DNA of 14,779 nucleotides, from positions 1 through 14,779 of the forward strand of contig CAMLFV010000053.1 in assembly GCA_946479395.1 (NCBI GenBank), given 5' to 3'. The notes below the pieces were generated by a model. It ran no database searches. It had not been told where the DNA came from and was given only the letters and a program-made list of their open reading frames with translations. This document shows positions 6,801-13,445 of this stretch, piece by piece. Source of the stretch: an uncultured Flavobacterium sp. (GTDB lineage Bacteria > Bacteroidota > Bacteroidia > Flavobacteriales > Flavobacteriaceae). The translations under genes and the position numbers were made by a program. Each line of letters opens with the position of its first letter. The stretch's first letter is position 1.

Positions 6801-6818
6801 AAATCGTTGTTGTTTTGT
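6777..6818 (+). terminator. Terminator overlapping the end of the PAP2 gene
   Basis: A stem of about 18 bp (6777-6794 with 6800-6817, loop CAATA at 6795-6799) contains the PAP2 stop codon (6798-6800), and its distal arm ends in a T-rich stretch. Its core is nearly identical to the terminator at 9957-9995, including one compensatory base-pair change. Confidence 0.8.
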
Positions 6819-6905
6819 TTTACAAAAATAATTTATTGTTTTAATTAAAAATATGTTAAATAATTTATTATATTTACGTAATTAATCTTTTAAAACAATT
6901 AAATT

Positions 6906-7859
6906 ATGAAAAAATTACTTTTTTTACTGGGGGTAGTAACCCTTACAGCATGTGTCAATGATGCCATTGAAGATGCAAACCAACCAAATTATCCTTCGCA
7001 AACGAATAATAATGATGGTGGAGGTATGACTACATTTTCTGATACCGGTGATGATGGATACCAATCGTTTTGGGATATAACCAAGCATTGGGAAATGTTT
7101 TACCACTATAGAAACAATACTGGTGACTGGGGTAACCCTGCTATGTTAGATTTTAGAATTACGCCTTACATTGGCTTGGCTTATTATGATGGACAGCCTG
7201 ATGGAATATATGATGATCAAGGTAGTTTAGTGGAAGATTTCAATATCCAGCCACCAGGTATCTATCCTAACATATTTGATCCTACGGGTAATGAAATTGG
7301 TAACTTTGTGCCGGCAAGCCCTTTTACCTTAACGGGCGCAGGAATTCCAGCCTATTGGGGAACCGTAAGGTTAGAGATTTTTTCTGGGGATCATTGCCAT
7401 GTTATTGCTGCCAATGCCCAAACCAATATGTACAACCCAAACGGGGTTTTCTTTGATATTACGGCACCACCGGCTCCTTACCAGCCAAGCACACTGCAAG
7501 AAGAGATTTTACTATCAAAGTACGGCAAAGTATTTTTCTATTATTGGGAAGCTGTAGATCCTGCAACTTTAGCAGTGATACATAGCGGATACATTATGCC
7601 TTTTTGCGACACCGGTGATACTAATTTTTGGACAGACACTACACTTACGGCTAACTTACCAACAGGAGCTGTAGCCGATTTATTTTATAATACGGGTAAC
7701 CCGTCATTTGAAATTGTTTTAAAAGAGGGTACTTTTCCACACCAAGAAAGTTTTACCCATACTGTAGGTACACGAACATACACTTATACGGTAGAACTGA
7801 AAACATTTTTGGGTGGAACAGGGAATCCGGTATCCGAACTTAAATTAACGTACAATTAA
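6906..7859 (+). CDS. Lipoprotein of unknown function
   Basis: A 317-residue protein with a lipoprotein signal: MKKLLFLLGVVTLTAC, lipobox LTAC with Cys16 as the lipidated residue. An Asn/Asp/Gly-rich linker (17-50) leads to a globular domain of about 265 residues that is rich in aromatics and predicted beta strands, with GDHCH (161-165) and PFCDTGD (232-238) each carrying a cysteine that could pair. I recognise no family. It is probably anchored in the outer membrane, perhaps surface exposed. The gene starts about 90 bases after the PAP2 terminator, with a possible TATATTTA -7 box (6869-6876). It ends nine bases before the first T9SS cargo gene, so the two are probably co-transcribed and may act together. 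Confidence 0.8.
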   Translation: MKKLLFLLGVVTLTACVNDAIEDANQPNYPSQTNNNDGGGMTTFSDTGDDGYQSFWDITKHWEMFYHYRNNTGDWGNPAMLDFRITPYIGLAYYDGQPDGIYDDQGSLVEDFNIQPPGIYPNIFDPTGNEIGNFVPASPFTLTGAGIPAYWGTVRLEIFSGDHCHVIAANAQTNMYNPNGVFFDITAPPAPYQPSTLQEEILLSKYGKVFFYYWEAVDPATLAVIHSGYIMPFCDTGDTNFWTDTTLTANLPTGAVADLFYNTGNPSFEIVLKEGTFPHQESFTHTVGTRTYTYTVELKTFLGGTGNPVSELKLTYN

Positions 7860-7868
7860 AATTTTGCT

Positions 7869-8864
7869 ATGAAAAAGTTATTTACCAATATTTTATGCGT
7901 TTTTTTTGTAGGTTTCAGTGTAAAAGTAAAAGCACAGCTATTATTTGAAGAGAATTTTAACAATTACCCTGTAGGGCATCTAATTAACGATTACACCAGC
8001 ACCATCCCCCAACAAGGGGGGTGGCTTTCTGGGATTACCCCTCCTGTAACAGGAAGTGCAATAGTTACACCAGAAGCAGGTAAAGGTAATGTACTGGTCA
8101 TTACATCTAATGGTGTTTCTTCTCATGGGGGGATTACTTTTAGACAGGCTCAAGGTGTTATAGATGGAGTGTGGAACAATCGTGTGGCTGGTAATAATAT
8201 TTTAAAGTTTGAATATGAAATTTATGGAACTGACAATTTTATTGTAGGTAGCAGTATCTCAAGTCAAGGTTCTGGGTTAATTAATATAGCTTTTCAATCT
8301 ACTCAAAAACGCATTGTGGCAAATTATTGGTACGCCACATCCCTTAAAGAAATCATTTTAAAAAATTATAACACAGACCCTTATCCTTTTAATATCTGGA
8401 TTAAAGTAGAAATGTTTATGGATTATAACACTAACAATGTTTATTTTTATATACCAACATTAAATCTTCAAAAGGCAGATACTTTCTTACATAACAGAAT
8501 GCCTGAAAATGTAAATTTTAGTGTTACCAGTTTAAATTTATCATCAATTGTTAAATTAGATAATATTAAGATTTCTGCATTGCAAACCTTGCCTCCTTAT
8601 ATATTAAGCACTAACGAGCAGTTAGCCGCAAAATTTAATTTGTACCCCAACCCTGCTAATAACATTGTAAACATAACCAACAATGAAAATATGCAGGTGC
8701 AACAAATTACTGTTTATGATATTTCTGGTAAGCAGTTAAGTACACAAACATTTAGTAACCAAACAGAAATACAGTTAAATGTAGAGCATTTGGCAAGTGG
8801 TACGTATATGTTACATTTACAAACTAATGAAGGAACAGCGGTTAAAAAGCTGGTTAAAAAGTAA
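7869..8864 (+). CDS. T9SS-secreted protein, paralogue A
   Basis: A 331-residue secreted protein. A Sec signal peptide (MKKLFTNILCVFFVGFSVKVKA) is followed by QLLFEENFNNYP, an opening shared with many flavobacterial beta-sandwich proteins. Residues about 23-240 probably form a jelly-roll-like domain. The last ~80 residues are a type A T9SS sorting domain (TIGR04183 type): FNLYPNPANN (257-265), ITVYDISGKQL (280-290), ASGTYMLHL (309-317) and the basic end KKLVKK. That domain directs passage across the outer membrane and attachment to the surface. It is same-length and gap-free against paralogue B, with identical first 34 residues. The core (121-164) is diverged (see the repeat entry). A binding or adhesin-like role is a guess; no catalytic motif is visible. 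Confidence 0.9.
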   Translation: MKKLFTNILCVFFVGFSVKVKAQLLFEENFNNYPVGHLINDYTSTIPQQGGWLSGITPPVTGSAIVTPEAGKGNVLVITSNGVSSHGGITFRQAQGVIDGVWNNRVAGNNILKFEYEIYGTDNFIVGSSISSQGSGLINIAFQSTQKRIVANYWYATSLKEIILKNYNTDPYPFNIWIKVEMFMDYNTNNVYFYIPTLNLQKADTFLHNRMPENVNFSVTSLNLSSIVKLDNIKISALQTLPPYILSTNEQLAAKFNLYPNPANNIVNITNNENMQVQQITVYDISGKQLSTQTFSNQTEIQLNVEHLASGTYMLHLQTNEGTAVKKLVKK

Positions 8865-8907
8865 CTTTCTGTATATTGTATTGGTGTATATTGTGTAAAA
8901 GATAACC

Positions 8908-8940
8908 AACCTTGCCAAAGTTTAAAACTTTGGCAAGGTT
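8908..8940. repeat. Perfect 16-bp palindromic element between the tandem paralogues
   Basis: Positions 8908-8923 and 8925-8940 are exact reverse complements around one base (8924); the arm is AACCTTGCCAAAGTTT. It lies between the two T9SS cargo genes. No run of T follows on the plus strand, so it is a weak terminator at best; it may dampen read-through or protect the upstream message's 3' end. Its design (long perfect arms, one-base centre within TTTAAAA) matches the element at 2543-2573. Just before it, TGTATATTGT occurs twice (8870-8879, 8885-8894). Confidence 0.75.
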
Positions 8941-8958
8941 TAATTCATTTATAAATTT

Positions 8959-9954
8959 ATGAAAAAGTTATTTACCAACATTTTATGCGTTTTTTTTGTA
9001 GGTTTCAGTGTAAAAGTAAAAGCACAGCTATTATTTGAAGAGAATTTTAACAATTACCCGCTAGGGCATCTAATTAACGATTACACCAGCACCATCCCCC
9101 AACAAGGAGGGTGGTATTCTGGAGTAACACCTCCTGTAACAGGAAGTGCAATGGTTACACAGGAAGCCGGTAAAGGTAATGTGCTGATCATTACATCTAA
9201 CGGGGTTTCTCCTATTGGAGGGACTACTCTTAGACAATCTCAGGGCGTTATAGATGGATTGTGGAACAATCGTGCGACCGGGAATAATATTTTAAAGTTT
9301 GAATATGAAATTTATGGAATAGATGTTTTTAATGCTCTATGTAGTGTTATGAGTCAAAGTAACAATTTAATAACAACTGGTTTTTTATCAAGCATTAAAC
9401 GTATAAATGGTAGTTATTGGGATATGACATTTGTTAATACAATTGTTCTAAAAAATTATAACACAGATCCTTTTCCTTTTAATATCTGGATTAAAGTAGA
9501 AATGTTTATGGATTATAACACTAACAATGTTTATTTTTATATACCAACATTAAATTTACAAAAGTCAGATTCTTTTCCGCATAATAGAATGCCTGAAAAC
9601 GTATATTTTACTATTTCTAGTTTAAATTCATCATCAATAGTTAAATTAGATAATATTAAGATTTCTGCATTGCAAACGTTACCTTCGTATATATTAAGCA
9701 CCAACGAGCAGTTGGCTGCAAAATTTAATTTATACCCTAACCCGGCAACCAATGTGGTAAATATTACCAACAGCGAAAACATGTTGGTACAACATGTTGC
9801 AATTTATGATATTGCAGGTAAGCAATTAAGTACTCAAAATTTTACTAATGAAACTGAAATACAGTTGAATGTAGAAAGTTTATCGAGGGGTATATATATG
9901 TTGCATTTACAAACCAATGAAGGTACAGCCGTTAAAAAGCTGGTTAAGAAGTAA
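8959..9954 (+). CDS. T9SS-secreted protein, paralogue B
   Basis: A 331-residue twin of the preceding gene, with the same signal peptide (cleavage near Ala22), the same probable beta-sandwich ectodomain and the same C-terminal T9SS sorting domain (YPNPATN, YDIAGKQL, SRGIYMLHL, ending KKLVKK). Differences are concentrated in the ectodomain core: residues 121-164 read IDVFNALCSVMSQSNNL and on, against TDNFIVGSSISSQGSGL in paralogue A. The sorting domain shows moderate change (for example Glu for Gln at 299). Expected to be displayed on the cell surface like its partner. It ends six bases before a strong two-way terminator, making it the last gene of the lipoprotein/T9SS block. Molecular target unknown. 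Confidence 0.9.
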   Translation: MKKLFTNILCVFFVGFSVKVKAQLLFEENFNNYPLGHLINDYTSTIPQQGGWYSGVTPPVTGSAMVTQEAGKGNVLIITSNGVSPIGGTTLRQSQGVIDGLWNNRATGNNILKFEYEIYGIDVFNALCSVMSQSNNLITTGFLSSIKRINGSYWDMTFVNTIVLKNYNTDPFPFNIWIKVEMFMDYNTNNVYFYIPTLNLQKSDSFPHNRMPENVYFTISSLNSSSIVKLDNIKISALQTLPSYILSTNEQLAAKFNLYPNPATNVVNITNSENMLVQHVAIYDIAGKQLSTQNFTNETEIQLNVESLSRGIYMLHLQTNEGTAVKKLVKK

Positions 9955-9956
9955 TA

Positions 9957-9995
9957 AAAACAACAACGCTTTCAAATAGAAAGCGTTGTTGTTTT
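9957..9995. terminator. Two-way terminator between T9SS paralogue B and the methyltransferase
   Basis: A 17-bp stem (9957-9973 with 9979-9995, loop AAATA) with A on one side and T on the other. It serves the rightward T9SS gene and the leftward methyltransferase gene, whose stop (9994-9996) lies within its distal arm. The core differs from the hairpin at 6777-6818 by one compensated base pair and one loop base. Confidence 0.85.
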
Positions 9996-10635
9996 ATAAA
10001 ATTCTGCTAACGGTTAAACCATCGCGTATTGGTAGCAAAACGGTTTCAACCCGTGGATCTTCGTTTACAATTTTGTTGTAGTCTAAAAGAATCGGTGTTG
10101 ATTTATCGTTTTTTTGAACATCTTCTAAAACCTTTCCACTCCATAAAACATTGTCCGATAAAATAATTCCGCCTTTATTCATCATCGGTACAATTAAATT
10201 CCAGTAATTAATATAGTTTTCCTTGTCGGCATCAATAAAAACCAGATCAAATTTTTTATTTAAAGTAGGTACAATATCCAAAGCATTACCAACATGTTGA
10301 ATGATCTGATCTTTAAATGGTGACTTACTGAAATATTTCTGTTGAATATCTTCTAATTCTTCATTAATATCAATGGTATCAATAGTACCGTTATTCTGCA
10401 ATCCTTCAGCCAAACATAAAGTAGCGTAACCGGTGTATGTTCCTAATTCTAAAATATGTTTTGGGTTCAGTATTTTTGAAAGCATACTTAACACACGCCC
10501 TTGAAAATGACCGCTTAACATGCGTGGTTGCAAAATTTTCTGATACGTTTCTTTATTTAACTGCTGTAAAAGTTCAGGTTCTGCTACCGAATGTTTTTCT
10601 ATATAATCCTCTAATTCTTCTGAAATAAAATGCAT
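9994..10635 (-). CDS. SAM-dependent O-methyltransferase (class I, COMT-like)
   Basis: A 213-residue cytoplasmic methyltransferase of the metal-dependent O-methyltransferase family (Methyltransf_3, as in catechol and caffeoyl-CoA O-methyltransferases and bacterial YrrM). The SAM-binding motif I is ILELGTYTGYATLCLAEGL (61-79). FDLVFIDADKENY (129-141, Asp135) and LSDNVLWSGKV (159-169, Asp161-Asn162) supply the expected divalent-metal ligands. The N-terminal QPRMLSGHFQGRVLSML helix is also typical. Length is normal. The natural acceptor, a catechol-like small molecule or possibly tRNA as for YrrM/TrmR, cannot be read from the sequence. Convergent with the T9SS block; the 175-base region upstream (10636-10810) separates it from the divergent small ORF. 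Confidence 0.93.
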   Translation of the reverse strand: MHFISEELEDYIEKHSVAEPELLQQLNKETYQKILQPRMLSGHFQGRVLSMLSKILNPKHILELGTYTGYATLCLAEGLQNNGTIDTIDINEELEDIQQKYFSKSPFKDQIIQHVGNALDIVPTLNKKFDLVFIDADKENYINYWNLIVPMMNKGGIILSDNVLWSGKVLEDVQKNDKSTPILLDYNKIVNEDPRVETVLLPIRDGLTVSRIL

Positions 10636-10810
10636 ATACTCTTATTTTTAGGTAAAGATAACCAACAATTTTATAAATAATTCAATGTTTTATAGTTTAG
10701 TGATTTATTGTTGTTGATTGTTAAAATGTTAAAGTTCAAACAATTAATTGTTATTTTTTATCGTTGTTAAGTAAAAATACTATATTTAAAAACTATTTAA
10801 TAATAAAAAC
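10636..10810. other. AT-rich divergent intergenic region
   Basis: Separates the leftward methyltransferase from the rightward small ORF at 10811 and so should hold promoters for both. Leftward, TATCTTTA (10660-10653 on the minus strand) is a near match to TAnnTTTG; rightward, TATATTTA (10781-10788) is similar. A perfect 14-base palindrome (AACAATTAATTGTT, 10739-10752) sits midway and could be a regulator site, although such AT-only symmetry arises easily by chance here. Confidence 0.35.
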
Positions 10811-10990
10811 ATGAACACTAATTTAAAAAATGCCATTGTTGGGATTGGATTTTTAAGCTGCGCAATGGTTTTAACGGCAATTGTATCTTTAGGAACAACA
10901 AATATGAATCAGGATGCTGATTTACTTGCCAAAGCCAAAATTACAAAATCGGTAACAGCAACTTCAACCGAAATTCAAAATATAAAATAG
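10811..10990 (+). CDS. Small single-span membrane protein (59 aa)
   Basis: An ATG-started reading frame of 59 codons that opens MNTNLKNAIVGIGFLSCAMV and ends at TAG (10988-10990). It has one clear hydrophobic segment (about residues 8-30, including GIGFLSCAMVLTAIVSLGT) followed by a polar, alanine/threonine/lysine-rich tail (AKAKITKSVTATSTEIQNIK). The composition looks like a real protein: codon use matches the neighbours and no overlapping gene competes for the space. The tail would lie outside if the N-terminus stays in. FLSC is not a good lipobox. It ends 26 bases before rlmN. No family recognised. Confidence 0.65.
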   Translation: MNTNLKNAIVGIGFLSCAMVLTAIVSLGTTNMNQDADLLAKAKITKSVTATSTEIQNIK

Positions 10991-11004
10991 CTGTTTTTTT
11001 GTTG

Positions 11005-11012
11005 TAACTTTG
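11005..11012 (+). promoter_or_regulatory. Promoter -7 element directly before rlmN
   Basis: TAACTTTG is an exact TAnnTTTG match that ends four bases before the rlmN ATG (11017). If used, the message would start at or beside the start codon. No clear TTTG lies 18-20 bases upstream, so read-through from the small ORF may also contribute. Confidence 0.5.
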
Positions 11013-11016
11013 CAGT

Positions 11017-12057
11017 ATGAATACAGTTAAAAAAGACATACGCAGTTTAACCAAAGAACAAATACGTGACTTTTTTGTGGCGCAGGGCGATAAAGCTTTT
11101 CGCGGCAATCAGGTGTACGAATGGTTGTGGAGCAAGGGCGCGCATAGTTTTGACGATATGACAAACGTATCAAAAGAAACCCGCATTTTGTTAGAGCAGC
11201 ACTTTGTAATAAACCACATTCAGGTAGATACCATGCAACATAGCAACGATGGTACTATAAAAAATGCTGTGCGTTTACACGATGGTTTAATTGTAGAATC
11301 TGTTTTAATTCCTACCGAAAAGCGTACAACAGCCTGCGTTTCAAGTCAGGTTGGTTGCAGTTTAGACTGTAATTTCTGTGCAACGGCGCGTTTAAAACGC
11401 ATGCGTAATTTAGGTCCCGATGAAATTTACGATCAAGTCGTGGCGATCGATCAGGAAAGCAGACTGTATCACAACCGCCCGTTATCAAATATTGTATTCA
11501 TGGGCATGGGCGAACCGCTGATGAACTATCCGAATGTAATGAAAGCGATCGAAAAAATTACTTCAGACGAAGGTTTGGGCATGTCGCCAAAACGTATTAC
11601 CGTATCCACATCGGGCGTTTCAAAAATGATCAAAAAAATGGCAGACGACGAGGTTAAATTCAAGCTGGCTGTATCACTGCATTCGGCAATCGAAGAAACT
11701 CGAAACAAAATCATGCCTTTTACCAAAAGTTTTCCGTTGCCCGAACTGCGAGAAGCTTTAGAATATTGGTACCGCAAAACCAAAAGCAAAATCACTTACG
11801 AATATGTGGTTTGGAAAGGCATTAACGACGACAAAAAAGCCATTGATGCCTTGGTGAAATTCTGCAAATATGTACCTTGCAAAGTGAACATCATTGAATA
11901 CAACCCAATTGACGATGGCGAGTTTCAACAAGCCGATCCAGTAGTTATCGATGCGTATATTAAAGCGTTAGACAATGCTGGTATTGTGGCAAAAGTACGC
12001 CGATCGCGTGGAAAAGACATTGATGCTGCCTGCGGACAATTGGCTAATAAATCATAA
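11017..12057 (+). CDS. rlmN: 23S rRNA A2503 / tRNA A37 C2-methyltransferase
   Basis: A 346-residue radical-SAM enzyme that methylates C2 of adenosine 2503 in 23S rRNA and of A37 in some tRNAs, supporting translational accuracy. The [4Fe-4S]-binding CxxxCxxC is C114-SLD-C118-NF-C121. Other hallmarks: ACVSSQVGC (106-114), FMGMGEPLMNY (161-171), the strand-loop ITVSTSGV (194-201), and RRSRGKDIDAACGQL (328-342) with Cys339, the methyl-carrier cysteine (Cys355 in E. coli). The N-terminal EWLW and KETRILLEQHF sections match the RNA-binding domain. Length is normal. A -7 promoter element abuts the start and a hairpin terminator follows. Identification is secure. Confidence 0.98.
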   Translation: MNTVKKDIRSLTKEQIRDFFVAQGDKAFRGNQVYEWLWSKGAHSFDDMTNVSKETRILLEQHFVINHIQVDTMQHSNDGTIKNAVRLHDGLIVESVLIPTEKRTTACVSSQVGCSLDCNFCATARLKRMRNLGPDEIYDQVVAIDQESRLYHNRPLSNIVFMGMGEPLMNYPNVMKAIEKITSDEGLGMSPKRITVSTSGVSKMIKKMADDEVKFKLAVSLHSAIEETRNKIMPFTKSFPLPELREALEYWYRKTKSKITYEYVVWKGINDDKKAIDALVKFCKYVPCKVNIIEYNPIDDGEFQQADPVVIDAYIKALDNAGIVAKVRRSRGKDIDAACGQLANKS

Positions 12058-12061
12058 ATAC

Positions 12062-12096
12062 AACCTGCAAGGTATCACACTTTGCAGGTTTTTTAT
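12062..12096 (+). terminator. Intrinsic terminator of rlmN
   Basis: AACCTGCAA (12062-12070) pairs exactly with TTGCAGGTT (12082-12090) across an 11-base loop, followed by a T-rich run (12089-12094). It begins four bases after the rlmN stop. Confidence 0.85.
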
Positions 12097-12100
12097 TTGA

Positions 12101-12186
12101 AGCTTTTTCCGGCTTTCCGCTATATCTTTCTTGTTGCCCGAGCAGAGTCGAGGGCAACAAGAAAGGATACCGCTGCAATCCGGGCT
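12101..12186 (+). ncRNA. Structured intergenic element with nested boxes around a long hairpin
   Basis: A central hairpin has a perfect 13-bp stem (12127-12139 with 12152-12164), extended by TATC/GATA (12123-12126 with 12166-12169) past one bulged G. It is flanked symmetrically by CCGCT (12117-12121 and 12170-12174) and by TCCGG (12108-12112, 12179-12183). The outer CCGG copies can also pair, closing the whole element. It is richer in G+C than its surroundings and does not encode a credible protein. I recall similar conserved boxes around a variable hairpin between genes in other Bacteroidota, but know of no assigned function. The strand is arbitrary; it could be a repeat, a small RNA or both. 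Confidence 0.5.
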
Positions 12187-12240
12187 ATGAGATTCAGACT
12201 TCTATCAAAACTCGGTTGTTTATCCAATTTTTGCAGTTTT

Positions 12241-13290
12241 TTATTTTTTTACTATTCTTTTTACTGCTGTGCCTTGGTCTGTTTTAATATTTAATAAGTA
12301 AGTGCCGCTTGCTAAAAAATCTATATTTAGTGTTGTATTTTGTTCTTCAAGTTTAATTGATTTTATGATTCTCCCATTTAAATCAATTATATCAATATTT
12401 TTAATTAAAATATTCTCATCATTCTTAATTGTGATAATATCAACTGTAGGATTAGGATAAATTTCAAATTTTGAATTTAAAAACTCATTCGTGCTTAAAG
12501 GAACATTGTTTACAGCTTCTATATTAAAATTATCATACATTAAAAAAGGCTGTCTGTAAGTTGAAGTTTGATTTATAATACCTCTACTGACTGATATTCG
12601 AAAACCTTCTAGAGGAAAACGTGAATCAAAATCTGTTGTAAAGTAAGTGTTTAAAGCTGGTATATGACAATGCGCTTTACCCGTTTTATAATTAAAATAC
12701 CATGTAAATTTCACCCAAGTGTTATTAGGAAAATTTTGATATTGATAAGTACTGTTGTTATCAAAATACAAATTATTGAAACCACCTTTACTATCCTTAA
12801 AATAGCCATCAAGCATGCCGTTATGATTGTAGGTTGTGGTTGCGAAATATCTAAATTGCGCGAGTACACCATATTTGTATAAAATTAAATGATCAATTCG
12901 TAAACGATAATTCGCTGTATCAATCATATTCACTTGAAAATCGAATTCGAATTTTAATATGTTATTTCCAGTTTTTCTATTATTCCATAATACATCTAAA
13001 TTTTTAAGATCTAAATTAGCATAACTTGCATCTTTAGAATTTAAAATATTTTTAATATCTAAAATTTTGTTGTTAAATGTTAATGGTGTAATCTCTATGT
13101 CTAATGACGATGAAAGGGTGCTGTTTTGTGATAAAGTGTACCAATTACCTTTTCCAGGTGTCGTTCCTGTTAAGTCCGTATTTAATGCGCCCGAAGTTTG
13201 TGAATCAAAATTTTCTGAATATAATACTTGAGGTGTTACATTCAATCCAAAAAATAATACAATTGTTAGAATTAAGTATTTATGTGCCAT
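12241..13290 (-). CDS. T9SS-secreted protein, paralogue C
   Basis: A 349-residue secreted protein related to the pair at 7869-9954 but on the other strand and much more diverged. A signal peptide (MAHKYLILTIVLFFGLNVTP) is followed by QVLYSENFDSQ, equivalent to QLLFEENFNNYP in the pair. Shared landmarks in the same order: WNNRKTGNNILKFEF (102-116), NTWVKFTWYFNYKTGKAHCHIPALN (190-214), PLSTNEFLNSKFEIYPNP (264-281). The T9SS sorting domain occupies about 271-349 (YPNP, DLNGRII, ASGTYLLNIK, ending KRIVKK). It has lower G+C and no visible terminator on its strand. An adhesin-like or binding role is possible but unproven. Divergent from the sigma-factor gene, with 155 bases between them. Confidence 0.88.
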   Translation of the reverse strand: MAHKYLILTIVLFFGLNVTPQVLYSENFDSQTSGALNTDLTGTTPGKGNWYTLSQNSTLSSSLDIEITPLTFNNKILDIKNILNSKDASYANLDLKNLDVLWNNRKTGNNILKFEFDFQVNMIDTANYRLRIDHLILYKYGVLAQFRYFATTTYNHNGMLDGYFKDSKGGFNNLYFDNNSTYQYQNFPNNTWVKFTWYFNYKTGKAHCHIPALNTYFTTDFDSRFPLEGFRISVSRGIINQTSTYRQPFLMYDNFNIEAVNNVPLSTNEFLNSKFEIYPNPTVDIITIKNDENILIKNIDIIDLNGRIIKSIKLEEQNTTLNIDFLASGTYLLNIKTDQGTAVKRIVKK

Positions 13291-13396
13291 AATGTTTTCT
13301 ATTTTTGTTAAAAATAATAAATTTTAATTAAACTTTTGGTACCTAGCTATTTAATGTCGCTCTCTAAAAAAAATTAAAAAAAAACAATCATCTTAC

Positions 13397-13420
13397 AACC
13401 TTTTCCGTTTCTTTTGCGTC
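13397..13420 (+). promoter_or_regulatory. ECF-type promoter in front of the sigma-factor gene
   Basis: AACC (13397-13400), a 16-base spacer, then CGTC (13417-13420): the usual AAC-N16-CGTC pattern of promoters read by ECF sigma factors, not the TAnnTTTG form. It ends 25 bases before the TTG start at 13446, so the sigma factor may activate its own operon. Confidence 0.5.
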
Positions 13421-13445
13421 TATGTAATAAAGAGGCTAAAAACAA

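Larger units (their letters stand above)
7869..9954 (+). repeat. Tandem gene duplication with a divergent core
   Basis: Two direct copies (7869-8864 and 8959-9954), both 996 bases, separated by 94 bases. The first ~100 bases differ at about two positions, and the stretch coding for residues 174-200 is identical in DNA. In between, the segment for residues 121-164 retains only 17 of 44 identical residues, against 42 of 46 for residues 165-210. This mosaic suggests recent recombination or conversion in the flanks, or selection for change in the core. Confidence 0.85.

Noticed and set aside
9537..9782. 81-codon minus-strand ORF inside T9SS paralogue B
   Set aside because: Antisense shadow; the frame is open because of AT-rich codon use in the real gene.
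10739..10752. AACAATTAATTGTT as a regulator binding site
   Set aside because: A perfect palindrome, but in such AT-rich DNA this is easily due to chance, and no regulator gene or second copy is visible.
11526..11795. 89-codon minus-strand ORF inside rlmN
   Set aside because: Antisense shadow of a secure gene.
12082..12294. 70-codon plus-strand ORF after rlmN
   Set aside because: It begins inside the rlmN terminator, runs through the structured element and into the end of the opposite T9SS gene; composition is Phe/Arg-rich and not protein-like.
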